From NCBI GenBank assembly GCA_023268575.1, contig JALRCL010000080.1, positions 1-5,287 on the forward strand: a stretch of 5,287 bases of DNA, in the 5' to 3' direction. The DNA is from Patulibacter sp. Lineage in GTDB: Bacteria > Actinomycetota > Thermoleophilia > Solirubrobacterales > Solirubrobacteraceae. Position numbers and translations under genes: made by a program. The notes beneath the pieces are model-generated. The model was given only the letters and a program-made list of their open reading frames with translations. It was not told where the DNA came from and ran no database searches. This document shows positions 5,211 to 5,287 of this stretch, one piece after another (positions within the stretch are counted from its first letter, which is position 1; each line of letters begins with the position of its first letter).

Positions 5211-5287
5211 ATGAGCGATCAGCCGACCTCCATCGACTCCTCAGCGGACCACACCGAGGTCCGCCGCGTTGCGGTTCCCGGCAAGAC
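5211..5287 (+). CDS. Unidentified protein, N-terminal fragment cut by the window edge
   Basis: An open frame from ATG at 5211 runs off the right end after 25 complete codons. The visible start is MSDQPTSIDSS, followed by acidic and polar residues, then TEVRRVAVPGKT. The beginning looks like a short flexible N-terminus leading into a first beta-strand. I do not recognise the family. Support for coding comes from the TACCCT hexamer nine bases upstream, from being divergent to the esterase across a 155-base spacer, and from a sensible amino-acid mix. The spacer itself (5056-5210) holds the two candidate promoters and the palindrome, plus GC-rich repeats of doubtful meaning. Confidence 0.55.
   Translation, partial: MSDQPTSIDSSADHTEVRRVAVPGK

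Noticed and set aside
1..5287. tRNA, rRNA, CRISPR array, insertion sequence or attachment site
   Set aside because: I saw no regularly spaced repeats, no tRNA-like TTCGANNC arm context, no transposase or integrase motif, and no composition break that would mark inserted DNA.

Overview
This is a very GC-rich window (roughly three quarters G+C by eye) with dense, ordinary-looking chromosomal genes. The codon bias is extreme (third position almost always G or C). The gene mix is an ArgD-type aminotransferase, an EcKinase/APH-like phosphotransferase, a tandem-DUF4389 membrane protein and a secreted esterase. This suggests a high-GC actinobacterium, and my best guess is class Thermoleophilia (Solirubrobacterales, such as Patulibacter, Conexibacter or Solirubrobacter). 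That placement is inference from composition and gene families, not from a marker gene.

Layout, left to right. (1) 22-1212, plus strand: acetylornithine/succinyldiaminopimelate-type aminotransferase (argD), probably the last gene of an arginine operon that enters from the left. (2) 1274-1302: a perfect 9-bp GC hairpin between convergent genes. (3) 1329-2519, minus strand: aminoglycoside/ecdysteroid-kinase-like phosphotransferase, with a clear ribosome binding site, a plausible promoter and a small leader hairpin. (4) 2638-3273, minus strand: a 211-aa protein that I read as a HEPN-fold protein of the RiboL-PSP/MAE_28990 type, starting at GTG. (5) 3418-4107, plus strand: a membrane protein made of two DUF4389 repeats with a disordered tail. 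(6) 4111-4146: a 16-bp stem between convergent genes, the best terminator in the window. (7) 4153-5055, minus strand: a membrane-anchored or secreted alpha/beta-hydrolase (PF00756-like esterase). (8) 5211-5287, plus strand: the first 25 codons of an unidentified gene that runs off the right edge.

The genes do not form one pathway. ArgD is biosynthetic, and the rest look like independent single-gene units arranged as convergent or divergent pairs. There is no sign of a phage, transposon, CRISPR array, tRNA or rRNA. The points most worth following up are the orphan HEPN protein with its altered RxxxxH motif, and the contrast between genes with a Shine-Dalgarno sequence (argD, kinase, DUF4389) and genes without one. 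The second group (HEPN, esterase, right-edge ORF) instead has a -10-like hexamer only 8-9 nt upstream of the start, which suggests leaderless transcripts. I see no convincing undescribed multi-gene system here.
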